From Psychroflexus longus (GTDB lineage: Bacteria; Bacteroidota; Bacteroidia; Flavobacteriales; Flavobacteriaceae), in contig NZ_JAIQZE010000001.1 in the NCBI RefSeq assembly GCF_020164595.1, positions 124,001 to 188,000 on the forward strand: a stretch of DNA of 64,000 nt, in the 5' to 3' direction. The notes beneath the pieces were generated by a model. It made no database searches. It was given only the letters and a program-made list of their open reading frames with translations, and was not told the origin of the DNA. The position numbers and the translations under genes are program-made. This document shows positions 54,093-64,000 of this stretch, in pieces (the first letter of the stretch is position 1; the number at the start of each line of letters is the position of its first letter).

Positions 54093-55550
54093 ATGGAGAA
54101 GATTATTGATGAAACTCTACAGGGACAAACCCTGGTTAAGAAAGAGAAAAAAAGCAATTCAAAGAAGCTTTACATTGAAAGTTATGGGTGCGCTATGAAC
54201 TTTAGCGATAGCGAAATTGTGGCTTCTATTTTAGATAAACAAGGTTACAATACCACAAGAGAACTAGCCGAGGCTGATTTGGTACTTGTAAACACTTGCT
54301 CAATAAGGGACAAGGCAGAGCAAACCGTGAGAAAGCGCCTTGAAAAATTCAATGCGATCAAAAAAGATAACCCCTCTATGAAGGTTGGGGTTTTAGGTTG
54401 CATGGCAGAGCGATTGAAACATAAATTTCTAGAAGAAGAAAAAATCGTAGATCTTGTTGTTGGTCCAGATGCTTATAAAGACTTGCCAAATTTATTGGAA
54501 GAAGTTGAAAATGGCAGAGATGCTATAAATGTGATTCTTTCCAAAGAAGAAACTTATGGAGATATTTCGCCCGTAAGGTTACAAAGCAATGGCGTTTCAG
54601 CATTTGTTTCCATCACAAGAGGTTGCGATAATATGTGTACGTTCTGTGTGGTTCCTTTTACTCGGGGTAGAGAAAGAAGCCGTGATCCAAAAAGTATTTT
54701 AGACGAAGTAAATGATTTGTGGTCAAAAGGTTTTAAAGAAATTACTTTACTCGGGCAAAACGTTGACAGTTACCTATGGTATGGTGGTGGACTAAAAAAG
54801 GATTTTAAAAAGGCTACAGATATGCAAAAAGCAACCGCAGTTCATTTTGCTGATTTGCTGGATATGGTGGCAAAAGCCCAACCTGGGATGCGCATTAGGT
54901 TTTCAACGTCCAATCCTCAGGACATGACTCTCGATGTGATTAAGGTTATGGCAAAACATTATAATATTTGTGACTATATCCATTTACCGGTGCAAAGTGG
55001 TAGTGATAGAATTTTAAAGAAAATGAATCGCTTGCATACCAGGGAAGAATATTTCAAACTCATTGATGACATAAGATCCGTTATTCCAGATTGCGGTATC
55101 TCTCAAGACATGATTGCAGGTTTCCCAACAGAAACTGAAGAGGATCATCAAGATACTTTATCGTTAATGAAGTATGTCAAATATGATTTCGGCTATATGT
55201 TCGCTTATTCTGAACGTCCAGGAACGCTAGGCGCTAAGAAGTTTGAAGACGATATTCCAGAGTCGACCAAAAAGAGAAGGCTTCAAGAGATTATAGACCT
55301 ACAACAGGAACATTCACGTTTAACTACTGAAAAACACCTAGGAAAGATTGAAGAAGTATTGATCGAGAAAGAATCAAAAAAATCAAATCTTCAATGGAGT
55401 GGTAGGAATACGCAGAATACTACGGTTGTTTTCCCAAAAGAAGATTATAAGGTTGGCGATTATGTCCTTGTAAAAATGAAAGATTGCACAAGTGCTACAT
55501 TGATAGGCGAAGCCGTAGGTTATGGTCCAATGCAAACCATTTTATCCTAA
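54093..55550 (+). CDS. miaB: tRNA-2-methylthio-N6-dimethylallyladenosine synthase
   Basis: 485 residues: N-terminal UPF0004 domain with Cys33 (ESYGCAMN) and conserved cysteines in NTCSIRD and VLGCMAER for the auxiliary iron-sulfur cluster; radical-SAM motif [16 protein letters not shown]; and a C-terminal TRAM domain ([16 protein letters not shown]). It methylthiolates i6A37 of tRNA. MiaB rather than MtaB/RimO by its motifs ([20 protein letters not shown]). First gene of the row leading to groEL. Confidence 0.96.
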   Translation: MEKIIDETLQGQTLVKKEKKSNSKKLYIESYGCAMNFSDSEIVASILDKQGYNTTRELAEADLVLVNTCSIRDKAEQTVRKRLEKFNAIKKDNPSMKVGVLGCMAERLKHKFLEEEKIVDLVVGPDAYKDLPNLLEEVENGRDAINVILSKEETYGDISPVRLQSNGVSAFVSITRGCDNMCTFCVVPFTRGRERSRDPKSILDEVNDLWSKGFKEITLLGQNVDSYLWYGGGLKKDFKKATDMQKATAVHFADLLDMVAKAQPGMRIRFSTSNPQDMTLDVIKVMAKHYNICDYIHLPVQSGSDRILKKMNRLHTREEYFKLIDDIRSVIPDCGISQDMIAGFPTETEEDHQDTLSLMKYVKYDFGYMFAYSERPGTLGAKKFEDDIPESTKKRRLQEIIDLQQEHSRLTTEKHLGKIEEVLIEKESKKSNLQWSGRNTQNTTVVFPKEDYKVGDYVLVKMKDCTSATLIGEAVGYGPMQTILS

Positions 55551-55564
55551 ATTAAATTCAGAAT

Positions 55565-56839
55565 ATGGAATCACCACAAGCTGTCAAACAGCGATTTGAA
55601 ATTATAGGAAACGATCCCAGTCTTAATAGAGCAATAGAAAAATCCATACGTGTTGCACCAACAGATATTTCTGTACTGGTAACAGGTGAAAGTGGTGTAG
55701 GTAAAGAAAGTTTACCAAAAATAATACATGCCTTATCTCACAGAAAACACGCAAAATATATTGCTGTTAACTGCGGCGCCATACCAGAAGGCACCATAGA
55801 TAGTGAATTATTTGGTCACGAAAAAGGGGCATTTACTGGTGCAAATCAAGCCAGAGACGGGTACTTTAAGGAGGCAGATGGCGGAACTATATTTCTGGAT
55901 GAAGTAGGAGAATTACCCTTGACCACTCAAGTTAGATTACTTAGAGTTTTGGAGACAGGCGAGTTCATTAAAGTAGGATCTTCTAAAGTTCAAAAATCAA
56001 GTGTAAGGATTGTTGCCGCTACTAATGTTGACATGATCGAGGCGATTAAGAATAATAAATTCAGAGAAGATTTATATTATAGATTAAATACGGTTGAAAT
56101 TAATTTATCCCCGTTAAGAGAGAGACGTGGTGATATTCATTTGTTATTTAGAAAATTCGCATCAGACTTTGCTTTGAAGTATAAAATGCCCACCATTAGA
56201 CTTACTGACAGAGCTGTGAAAGCTCTCGAAAATTGCAGGTGGCCTGGAAATATCAGACAGCTAAAAAATGTAACTGAACAAATTTCAGTCTTAGAGACCA
56301 GCAGGGAGGTTGATGAAGATACTTTGAATCACTACTTGCCTAAAAGCTCAAGCTTACCTTCGGTAATTTCTAAAGAAAAAAGCAGTAGCAAAGGGGATTT
56401 CAACAATGAAAGAGAAATTCTTTACAAGGTACTTTTTGATATGAAGGGTGACTTAAATGACTTGAAAAAACTCACTATGGAACTCATGGAAAGAGATAAT
56501 GATGAGAAATTCAAGGAGGACAATATCAATTTAATTAAGAAAGTTTATGGGGAATCTGATTCAAAAAAAGAATTCACAGATGAGACCCATGAAGAGCAAT
56601 TAGAAATTCTACAGCTTCCTAATCAGAAAAGAAATCGGGAAATGGATCAAAAAATCGAAGATCCCTATGATTATGCAGAAGATATTGAGGAAGAGGAGAC
56701 ATTATCACTGCAAGATAAAGAAGTTGAACTCATAAAAAAATCACTTGATCGTCATCACGGTAAACGCAAGCCCGCTGCCGATGAACTTGGCATAAGCGAA
56801 AGAACCTTGTATAGAAAAATTAAGCAATACGATTTATAA
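55565..56839 (+). CDS. Sigma54-dependent transcriptional activator without a receiver domain
   Basis: 424 residues: AAA+ domain directly from the N-terminus (Walker A GESGVGKES near residues 41-49; GHEKGAFTGANQ; Walker B IFLDEVGEL), a ~110-residue charged linker, then a Fis-type helix-turn-helix (KRKPAADELGISERTLYRKI). It lacks a sensory domain and is therefore probably controlled by expression or by a partner. This gene is conserved in flavobacteria between miaB and lptE; its regulon is not evident from the window. It is not related to the island's regulator beyond the AAA+ family. Stop overlaps the lptE start (TAATG). Confidence 0.92.
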   Translation: MESPQAVKQRFEIIGNDPSLNRAIEKSIRVAPTDISVLVTGESGVGKESLPKIIHALSHRKHAKYIAVNCGAIPEGTIDSELFGHEKGAFTGANQARDGYFKEADGGTIFLDEVGELPLTTQVRLLRVLETGEFIKVGSSKVQKSSVRIVAATNVDMIEAIKNNKFREDLYYRLNTVEINLSPLRERRGDIHLLFRKFASDFALKYKMPTIRLTDRAVKALENCRWPGNIRQLKNVTEQISVLETSREVDEDTLNHYLPKSSSLPSVISKEKSSSKGDFNNEREILYKVLFDMKGDLNDLKKLTMELMERDNDEKFKEDNINLIKKVYGESDSKKEFTDETHEEQLEILQLPNQKRNREMDQKIEDPYDYAEDIEEEETLSLQDKEVELIKKSLDRHHGKRKPAADELGISERTLYRKIKQYDL

Positions 56840-57339
56840 TGAAGATAAAATATTTGGCAACCCTATTATCAATTTTGATTTTGCAGTCATGCGGAAATTA
56901 TTCATTCACAGGGGCAGATACTGGAAATGCAGAAACTTATCAAGTTAACTTTTTTCAAAATACAGCCCAGCTTGTTGAACCGGGAATTGACCGGGATTTC
57001 ACCCTGCAATTGCAAGATTTAATCCTAAATCAAACCAAACTTAGTTTGGTAAACGCCAACGGAGATTTGATATACGAGGGTGAAATTATAAGGTATTATG
57101 TAGCCCCTATGACTGCGACAGCAGATAGCAGAGCAGCGCAGAATAGACTTACGATAGAAGTAAACGTTAGATTCTACAATACTTTAGATCCGGAAAAGGA
57201 TTTTGAACAAAGGTTTTCTTTTTACTTTGACTTTGATGGTAATGCACAATTGACTGGTGCTCAAAAAGAGGAAGCCATCAATGAAATATTCACAAGAATT
57301 ACGCAAGATGTTTTCAACGCCTCACTAACAAATTGGTAA
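56839..57339 (+). CDS. lptE: LPS-assembly lipoprotein LptE
   Basis: 166 residues. Lipobox ending at Cys18 (ILQSC), then the family opening GNYSFTGAD and beta-alpha structure with NRLTIEVNVRFYN. LptE plugs the LptD barrel and helps insert LPS in the outer leaflet. The start overlaps the preceding stop by one base (TAATG), as does the next gene's start. Confidence 0.88.
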   Translation: MKIKYLATLLSILILQSCGNYSFTGADTGNAETYQVNFFQNTAQLVEPGIDRDFTLQLQDLILNQTKLSLVNANGDLIYEGEIIRYYVAPMTATADSRAAQNRLTIEVNVRFYNTLDPEKDFEQRFSFYFDFDGNAQLTGAQKEEAINEIFTRITQDVFNASLTNW

Positions 57340-58106
57340 TGGAAAAGGAAAATTTACTCAACCTCATCAAAACACCAATTAAATTTGAGACCAAAACCTT
57401 GAGTTTAATCGATGAGACCATTGAGAAATATCCATACTTCCAACCTCTTTTTGCCTTAAAATTGAAACTTTTAAAACATTCTGGAAGTTTTAATTATAAC
57501 AGGTTTTTAAAAGAAACGGCAGCAAGAACTCAAGATAGAGCTGTACTTTTCGACTATATCACTTCCAAGGAATTTCATCAACTTGAAATCGCCAACAAAA
57601 TTGATTTACTGATTCAACATTCTAAAGAAAGTAGTGAATTCGAAATCAACGAAGAAGTTGCTAGTAAAATAAACGATCCCGATCTTTTTATTGAAAAGGA
57701 AACTAAGCAGCCAGAGAAAACAGGAAAACCTTTGGAGTTTAATTCTTCAGAGACTCGCTCTTTCAAAGAGTGGTTGAAATTAACTCAAATTGAACCCTTA
57801 AAAGAAAAAGAGGAAACTCAGGAAATATTGGTAGCTAACCCTCAATTTCAGGTGATAGACGAATTTATCAAGAATAATCCTAAAATTGTTCCTGCCAAAT
57901 CTTATGAGAGTTCAGATAAAATAAATGCAAGGCACGAACCTTCATCTAGCCTGATGACAGAGACTCTGGCAAGAGTTTATATGGAACAAAAAAGATACGA
58001 TAAGGCAATTCAAGCATTTAAGATATTAATTTTGAATAATCCCGAAAAAAGTTCTTTCTTTGCAGACCAAATTCAAGAAATAGAAAGACTTAAAGAAAAT
58101 AAATAA
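57339..58106 (+). CDS. TPR-containing protein of unknown function
   Basis: 255 residues from the ATG at 57339 (MEKENLLNLIKTPIKFETKT), which overlaps the lptE stop by one base; the frame is open from a TTG at 57333. Soluble; N-terminal helical region with YPYFQPLFALKLKLLKH, a charged middle part, and a C-terminal tetratricopeptide-like stretch (TLARVYMEQKRYDKAIQAFK). It is part of the conserved lptE-secG arrangement in this group; its function is unknown, possibly envelope-related by position. Confidence 0.85.
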   Translation: MEKENLLNLIKTPIKFETKTLSLIDETIEKYPYFQPLFALKLKLLKHSGSFNYNRFLKETAARTQDRAVLFDYITSKEFHQLEIANKIDLLIQHSKESSEFEINEEVASKINDPDLFIEKETKQPEKTGKPLEFNSSETRSFKEWLKLTQIEPLKEKEETQEILVANPQFQVIDEFIKNNPKIVPAKSYESSDKINARHEPSSSLMTETLARVYMEQKRYDKAIQAFKILILNNPEKSSFFADQIQEIERLKENK

Positions 58107-58438
58107 TGAGTACATTTTCAATATTTTTAATTTTAATCGTTATCGTAGCTTTTTTACTAATTGTCGTCATTATGGTCCAAAACCCTAAAGGTGGTGGATT
58201 ATCTTCTTCATTTGGTGGAGGTGGCTCTCAACAAGTTGGTGGAGTTAAACAGACTTCAGATTTTTTAGATAAAAGTACTTGGGCACTTGCTACATTACTT
58301 TTAATACTGATTTTACTATCCAATGTAACTATCATCAGTAATAGAACTGGAGGTGACTCCAAATTATTAGATGGAAATCAAACTCCTGTAGAAAACACTC
58401 AACAACAGAACAATCTACCTCCTTTAGAACAAGAATAA
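58106..58438 (+). CDS. secG: Preprotein translocase subunit SecG
   Basis: 110 residues: first membrane helix (IFLILIVIVAFLLIVVIMVQ), the conserved loop NPKGGGLSSSFGGGG, second helix (LATLLLILILLSNVTII) and a polar tail. This is the small accessory subunit of SecYEG. The start overlaps the preceding stop by one base (TAATG). The operon ends with the strong terminator at 58462. Confidence 0.95.
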   Translation: MSTFSIFLILIVIVAFLLIVVIMVQNPKGGGLSSSFGGGGSQQVGGVKQTSDFLDKSTWALATLLLILILLSNVTIISNRTGGDSKLLDGNQTPVENTQQQNNLPPLEQE

Positions 58439-58461
58439 TACAAGGATATATACAAGATTTA

Positions 58462-58490
58462 AAATGCCAGCTTATGACAAGCTGGCATTT
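58462..58490 (+). terminator. Terminator after secG
   Basis: 12-bp stem aaatgccagctt / aagctggcattt with a 5-nt loop, followed by six further T. Confidence 0.9.
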
Positions 58491-58570
58491 TTTTTTGGCG
58501 TTTGACATGCTGAAGCTAGTGGCACACTTTTAGACAATTTATTTAATATAAAACTAAAAACTTATTAATA

Positions 58571-58846
58571 ATGGCAGTAAACATTAAACCATTGGCAGAT
58601 AGAGTGCTTGTAGAGCCTCAAGCCGCAGAAACTAAAACAGCTTCTGGAATCATTATTCCTGAAACTGCTAAAGAAAAACCACAACGTGGAAAAGTTGTAG
58701 CAGTTGGAAATGGTAAAAAAGATCATGATATGACAGTGAAAGTTGGAGATGTCGTTCTTTATGGAAAGTTTTCAGGAACTGAGCTTAAGCATGATGACAA
58801 AGATTACCTCATCATGAGAGAAGATGATATCTTAGCGATCGTATAA
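58571..58846 (+). CDS. groES: Co-chaperonin GroES
   Basis: 91 residues with the GroES signature [20 protein letters not shown], the mobile loop region around 16-30 and YGKFSGTEL. Forms the heptameric lid of GroEL. groEL follows after 29 bp. No CIRCE element was recognised upstream. Confidence 0.97.
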   Translation: MAVNIKPLADRVLVEPQAAETKTASGIIIPETAKEKPQRGKVVAVGNGKKDHDMTVKVGDVVLYGKFSGTELKHDDKDYLIMREDDILAIV

Positions 58847-58860
58847 AATATAATAACTAA

Positions 58861-60507
<1,647 letters not shown>

Positions 60508-60531
60508 AATCACCCATACAGAATTCATACT

Positions 60532-60559
60532 AAGCCGTTTCTTTCATTAGAAGCGGCTT
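60532..60559 (+). terminator. Terminator after groEL
   Basis: 11-bp stem aagccgtttct / agaagcggctt (one G-T pair), 6-nt loop, then a T run. Confidence 0.85.
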
Positions 60560-60777
60560 TTTTATTTGGAGCTTTTCCAGCTTTCCGCTTGTATTCCTCA
60601 ACCCAAGAAAATTTGGGTTTGCGGGATACCGCTGCAATCTGGGCTAGGGTACTCATTGTAAAACATTGATTTCTTTACAACCATTTTTTAAATATAAAAT
60701 ACCTGTTCACATAAGAATCCCAGATTTAACTGCACATTTTTTGAAAGCTTAGTATATTTAAGCCAAAATATAAACAC

Positions 60778-62265
60778 ATGAAAAAAATAGTAACACTACT
60801 TCTCGTCTTTGCATCATCTTACGCTTTCTCTCAATCTGTAGACTTCAACGTAGATGAAACCGTAATAACGAATCATGAGGTTACCATCAATGGTAAAAAA
60901 TTAAATTATACTGCAGAAACTGGCATGCAACCTGTTTGGAATAAGCAAGGTGAACCAATAGCCGGTTTACAGTTCACCTATTATAGCAGAGGAGACCAGG
61001 GCTCCAAGGCATATAAAGAACGCCCTCTAGTTATTTCCTTTAACGGTGGACCAGGCTCTGCTTCAGTCTGGATGCATTTGGCATATACAGGTCCTAGAAT
61101 ATTAAATATAAGTGACGAAGGGTTTCCTGTACAGCCCTACGGCTACAAAGAAAATCCTCATAGCATTTTAGATGTTGCTGACATTGTTTACGTCAATCCA
61201 GTGAATACAGGTCATTCAAGACCTATATTGGACGAAAATGGAAATTTTGATAGAAAAACATTTTTTGGTGTAAATCCAGATATTGAATATTTAGCCGAAT
61301 GGATCAATACATTCGTGAGCAGAAAAGACAAATGGCTTGCTCCAAAATATCTGATTGGTGAAAGCTATGGAACACCCAGAGTTTCCGGATTGTCTAATGA
61401 GCTACAAAATTCACATTGGATGTATATCAATGGTGTCATATTGGTATCGCCAACTGAACTTGGTATAGAAAGAGAAGGACCTGTAGAAGTAGCAAATAGA
61501 CTACCTTATTTTGCTGCAGCTGCCTGGTATCATAATAAACTATCTCCAGAATTACAAAACAAACCTATTCTAGAAATGCTTGATGAAGTTGAAAGCTTCA
61601 CTATTCAAGAACTGATCCCAGCACTCTCAAAGGGTGGATTTTTAGATACTACCAAAAAAATGGAGATCGTGAAGAAAATGTCTTATTATTCTGGTATAAA
61701 TGAAAAAGTATTTCTTCAAAATAATTTAGAACTCCCTTTTAATACATTCTGGAAAACTTTGAAAATTGAGGATGGATTTACTGTAGGTCGACTGGACTCA
61801 AGATACATGGGATTGGATGCAAAAGAGGCAGGAACCCGCCCAGATTACAATTCAGAATTAACTTCCTGGTTACAATTGTTTACACCAGCCATTAACGATT
61901 ATTTAAAAAATGAACTCAACTATAAAACAGATTTGAAATACAATATGTTTGGAGATGTTCGCCCTTGGGATAGATCAAATAACAACACAGGTAGAGGTTT
62001 GAGACAAGCTATGGCACAGAATCCAAGTATGCAAGTCTTAATTCAATCTGGATTGTTTGACGGAGCTACCACCTACTTCAATGCTAAGTATACCATGTGG
62101 CATATTGATGAAAGTGGAAAAATGAAAGACCGACTTCACTTTAAAACTTATGAAAGCGGTCATATGATGTATCTAAGAAAAGAGGATTTAAAAAATGCTA
62201 ATGATGACATTAGAGAATTCATCAGCAATAGTATTCCTAAAAACAATGCTCCAATCAAATACTAG
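60778..62265 (+). CDS. Peptidase S10 (serine carboxypeptidase)-family protein
   Basis: 495 residues with a signal peptide (MKKIVTLLLVFASSYAFSQ). Alpha/beta-hydrolase fold: PLVISFNGGPGSASVWMHLA (oxyanion region), nucleophile in LIGESYGTPRVSG, the Asp in QSGLFDGATTYFN, and the catalytic His in YESGHMMYLR. Acts in the periplasm or outside, removing C-terminal amino acids from peptides. Prokaryotic S10 enzymes of this size are common in Bacteroidota. Single gene with its own terminator. Confidence 0.9.
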   Translation: MKKIVTLLLVFASSYAFSQSVDFNVDETVITNHEVTINGKKLNYTAETGMQPVWNKQGEPIAGLQFTYYSRGDQGSKAYKERPLVISFNGGPGSASVWMHLAYTGPRILNISDEGFPVQPYGYKENPHSILDVADIVYVNPVNTGHSRPILDENGNFDRKTFFGVNPDIEYLAEWINTFVSRKDKWLAPKYLIGESYGTPRVSGLSNELQNSHWMYINGVILVSPTELGIEREGPVEVANRLPYFAAAAWYHNKLSPELQNKPILEMLDEVESFTIQELIPALSKGGFLDTTKKMEIVKKMSYYSGINEKVFLQNNLELPFNTFWKTLKIEDGFTVGRLDSRYMGLDAKEAGTRPDYNSELTSWLQLFTPAINDYLKNELNYKTDLKYNMFGDVRPWDRSNNNTGRGLRQAMAQNPSMQVLIQSGLFDGATTYFNAKYTMWHIDESGKMKDRLHFKTYESGHMMYLRKEDLKNANDDIREFISNSIPKNNAPIKY

Positions 62266-62314
62266 GTTTTCACATACTCTAGAAAAGTAAAGTCAAATTG
62301 ATAATGTTCAATTT

Positions 62315-62346
62315 AAACTCTTGAAAAAGTAATTTTTCAGGAGTTT
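62315..62346 (+). terminator. Terminator after the S10 peptidase gene
   Basis: 14-bp stem aaactcttgaaaaa / tttttcaggagttt (one T-G pair), gtaa loop, then T run. Confidence 0.8.
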
Positions 62347-62413
62347 TTTTACAGTGAAACTGCCATTAATGATAAAAGTCAATAACCCATTTGATCCACA
62401 TCAGGTCATTAAA

Positions 62414-62443
62414 AAAGCCTTTCAGAAGAATCTGAAAGGCTTT
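62414..62443 (-). terminator. Terminator after the azurin gene
   Basis: Perfect 13-bp stem aaagcctttcaga / tctgaaaggcttt with agaa loop and a T run on the minus strand. Confidence 0.88.
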
Positions 62444-62467
62444 GTATTTAATTTCTAATAGGATAAT

Positions 62468-62977
62468 TTATTTCACAGTTAAAACCCCATTCATTAAAGC
62501 AACGTGGCCAGGAAAACTACAGATATAATCGTACTTCCCTTTAGCAGGTGCTTTAAAAGTGATTTCGGTTTTTTCACCTCCACCAAGCATTTCAGTATGA
62601 GTGATGATAGCGTCTGAACCTTCTGGAATATAATCGTTTTCCTTAAATTCTAGTGCTTCTTGACCAAACTCCTGAACATTTGTACCTTCTTTAAGAAGTA
62701 CGAAATTATGCCCCATTGTCTCCTTAGGCAATTTTCCAACGTGTTCGAAAGTCAAGATTACTTTATCCCCAGCATTGACTACAATTTCATTCTTATTGAA
62801 TTTCATTTGGTCACTACCCGTTAAATAAACTCTGGTTACACCTTCTTCTTTTTCTTCATTAGGCTTTTCTTGAGTATTTAATTTTATAGAATTCTCTTTT
62901 TTCTCTTCTTTTTTGCCATCTCCACCACAACTTATAAGTAGTGTTGTTGAAAGCAATAACATTAAAATCTTTTTCAT
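62468..62977 (-). CDS. Azurin-like blue copper lipoprotein
   Basis: 169 residues: lipobox ending at Cys17 (LLISC), a charged Lys/Glu linker (about 22-48), then a cupredoxin domain. Copper ligands are visible: His in GHNFVLL, then Cys, His and Met in DYICSFPGHVALMNG. Azurins carry electrons in the periplasm; with a lipid anchor it would sit on a membrane. Convergent with the S10 peptidase gene and separate from gltA. Confidence 0.93.
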   Translation of the reverse strand: MKKILMLLLSTTLLISCGGDGKKEEKKENSIKLNTQEKPNEEKEEGVTRVYLTGSDQMKFNKNEIVVNAGDKVILTFEHVGKLPKETMGHNFVLLKEGTNVQEFGQEALEFKENDYIPEGSDAIITHTEMLGGGEKTEITFKAPAKGKYDYICSFPGHVALMNGVLTVK

Positions 62978-63003
62978 TATATATTTTTTAAAAATTTACT
63001 TAA

Positions 63004-64000
63004 TTATCTTTTATCTAAAGGTTTGAATTCTCTGTGTGTTTCTCCAGTATAAACTTGTCTTGGTCTGCCAATAGGTTCATTGGCAAGACGCATTTCTTTC
63101 CACTGTGCAATCCAACCTGGAAGTCTTCCGAGAGCGAACATTACTGTAAACATCGATGTTGGTATTCCAAGAGCTCTATATATAATTCCAGAGTAGAAAT
63201 CGACATTAGGATAGAGCTTTCTTTCAATGAAATAATCATCATTTAAAGCTACTTCTTCAAGACCTTTAGCAATTTCCAGGATTGGATCATCAATACCTAA
63301 TTTTTCTAAAACATCATCAGCTGCTTTTTTGATGATTTTTGCTCTTGGATCAAAATTTTTGTAAACTCTATGACCAAATCCCATTAGTCTAAATGGATCA
63401 TTTTTATCCTTAGCTTTCGCCATGAATTTATTTACATCACCACCATCGGCTTGAATAGCCTCAAGCATTTCTATTACAGCTTGATTTGCTCCTCCATGCA
63501 ATGGTCCCCAAAGTGCAGAAATACCTGCAGAAATTGAAGCATATAAACTCGCGTGAGAAGACCCTACAACTCTTACAGTAGCTGTAGAACAATTTTGCTC
63601 ATGATCTGCGTGTAATATCAATAACTTATCAAGTGCTTTTGAAATAACTGGGTCCACGTGATACTCTTCAGATGGTACAGCAAACATCATTTTCAAAAAG
63701 TTAGAAGGATAATCTAAATTATTGTCAGGATAATTAGCCTTATGACCTACTTTGTTTTTGAAAGCCCATGCTGCCATAGTAGGCATTTTGGCAATCAATC
63801 TCATGATGGTTTGATCTACTTCAGCAGCAGATCTGTTTGGGTCTAAAGATTCTGGATAAAAAGCTGTTAACGATGATACTAGAGAACATAAAACTCCCAT
63901 TGGATGAGAATTCGATGGGAAACCATCAATAATGTTTTTAATATCTTCATGTATTAACGTATGGTATGTGATTTCCTTTTTATAGGATTCTAGAACACTC
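63004..64000 (-). CDS. gltA: Citrate synthase (C-terminal part, cut by window edge)
   Basis: The frame is open to the right edge; about 331 residues are visible. Blocks include IIDGFPSNSHPMGVLCSLVS (first catalytic region), GSSHASLYASISAGISALWG PLHGGANQAVIEM (catalytic His in GPLHGGAN), MGFGHRVYKNFDPRA and the C-terminal RPRQVYTGETHREF. It condenses oxaloacetate and acetyl-CoA. The type with GFGHRVYK plus RQVYTG is the bacterial type II (GltA-like) form. The N-terminal ~100 residues lie outside the window. Confidence 0.96.
   Translation of the reverse strand, partial: SVLESYKKEITYHTLIHEDIKNIIDGFPSNSHPMGVLCSLVSSLTAFYPESLDPNRSAAEVDQTIMRLIAKMPTMAAWAFKNKVGHKANYPDNNLDYPSNFLKMMFAVPSEEYHVDPVISKALDKLLILHADHEQNCSTATVRVVGSSHASLYASISAGISALWGPLHGGANQAVIEMLEAIQADGGDVNKFMAKAKDKNDPFRLMGFGHRVYKNFDPRAKIIKKAADDVLEKLGIDDPILEIAKGLEEVALNDDYFIERKLYPNVDFYSGIIYRALGIPTSMFTVMFALGRLPGWIAQWKEMRLANEPIGRPRQVYTGETHREFKPLDKR

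Noticed and set aside
58520-58535. Sigma54 promoter before groES (tggcac at 58520)
   Set aside because: The matching -12 element is tagac, not ttgc, there is no enhancer-like site, and groESL is normally transcribed by the main sigma factor.

Overview
The window is a low-GC chromosome segment from a member of the Bacteroidota, most likely a marine-type Flavobacteriia. The evidence is the gliding/type IX secretion block gldK-gldL-gldM-gldN, several type IX C-terminal sorting domains, Bacteroidota-type lipoproteins, a BCCT osmolyte transporter and the conserved run miaB - sigma54 regulator - lptE - TPR protein - secG - groES - groEL. No genus is assigned.

Layout. Positions 1-10154 are ordinary chromosome: the start of mnmH, a DUF6642-like protein, two tandem LruC-like lipoproteins, a nucleoside deaminase, an acyltransferase, a BCCT transporter, and an SPFH/prohibitin-like lipoprotein gene broken by an in-frame TAA. 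Positions 10155-35894 are an integrated mobile element of about 25.7 kb. Positions 35895-64000 are core chromosome again: initiator tRNA, CPXCG protein, a MFP/RND/TolC efflux operon, an ABC-F protein, DUF983, an FAD oxidoreductase, gldKLMN, an arginase-fold protein, topA, the miaB-groEL run, an S10 peptidase, azurin and citrate synthase (cut by the window edge).

The element. It sits in the initiator tRNA-fMet gene. A 45-bp direct repeat (10155-10199 and 35850-35894) covers the tRNA from the anticodon loop to the 3' end, and a tyrosine recombinase gene lies next to the intact tRNA copy. Paired 9-bp repeats with identical 12-bp spacing lie just inside both ends and look like recombinase arm sites. 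Cargo, left to right: a three-gene HipBST-type toxin-antitoxin operon; a sigma54 enhancer-binding response regulator with a soluble hybrid histidine kinase; a set of secreted or surface proteins (two large Ig/HYR-type proteins with type IX sorting domains plus decayed relatives); three paralogous stand-alone receiver proteins; a truncated AAA+ gene joined to a recombinase relic; a UvrD-like helicase; a protein resembling DnaB/RecA folds without a Walker A lysine; and small zinc-finger and hypothetical genes.

Main hypothesis. Inside the element, five genes (three receiver genes and two surface-protein genes) have a GGCAT/GGTAT -24-like box 30-42 bp before the start codon, three of them with a convincing -12 box. 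Each also has a CGGAA-containing site about 52 or 73-78 bp further upstream. This looks like a self-contained sigma54 regulon driven by the element's own enhancer-binding protein, controlling surface proteins and single-domain receivers. Several cargo genes are broken by nonsense mutations, frameshifts or deletions, so the cargo may be decaying or under on/off selection in this strain.
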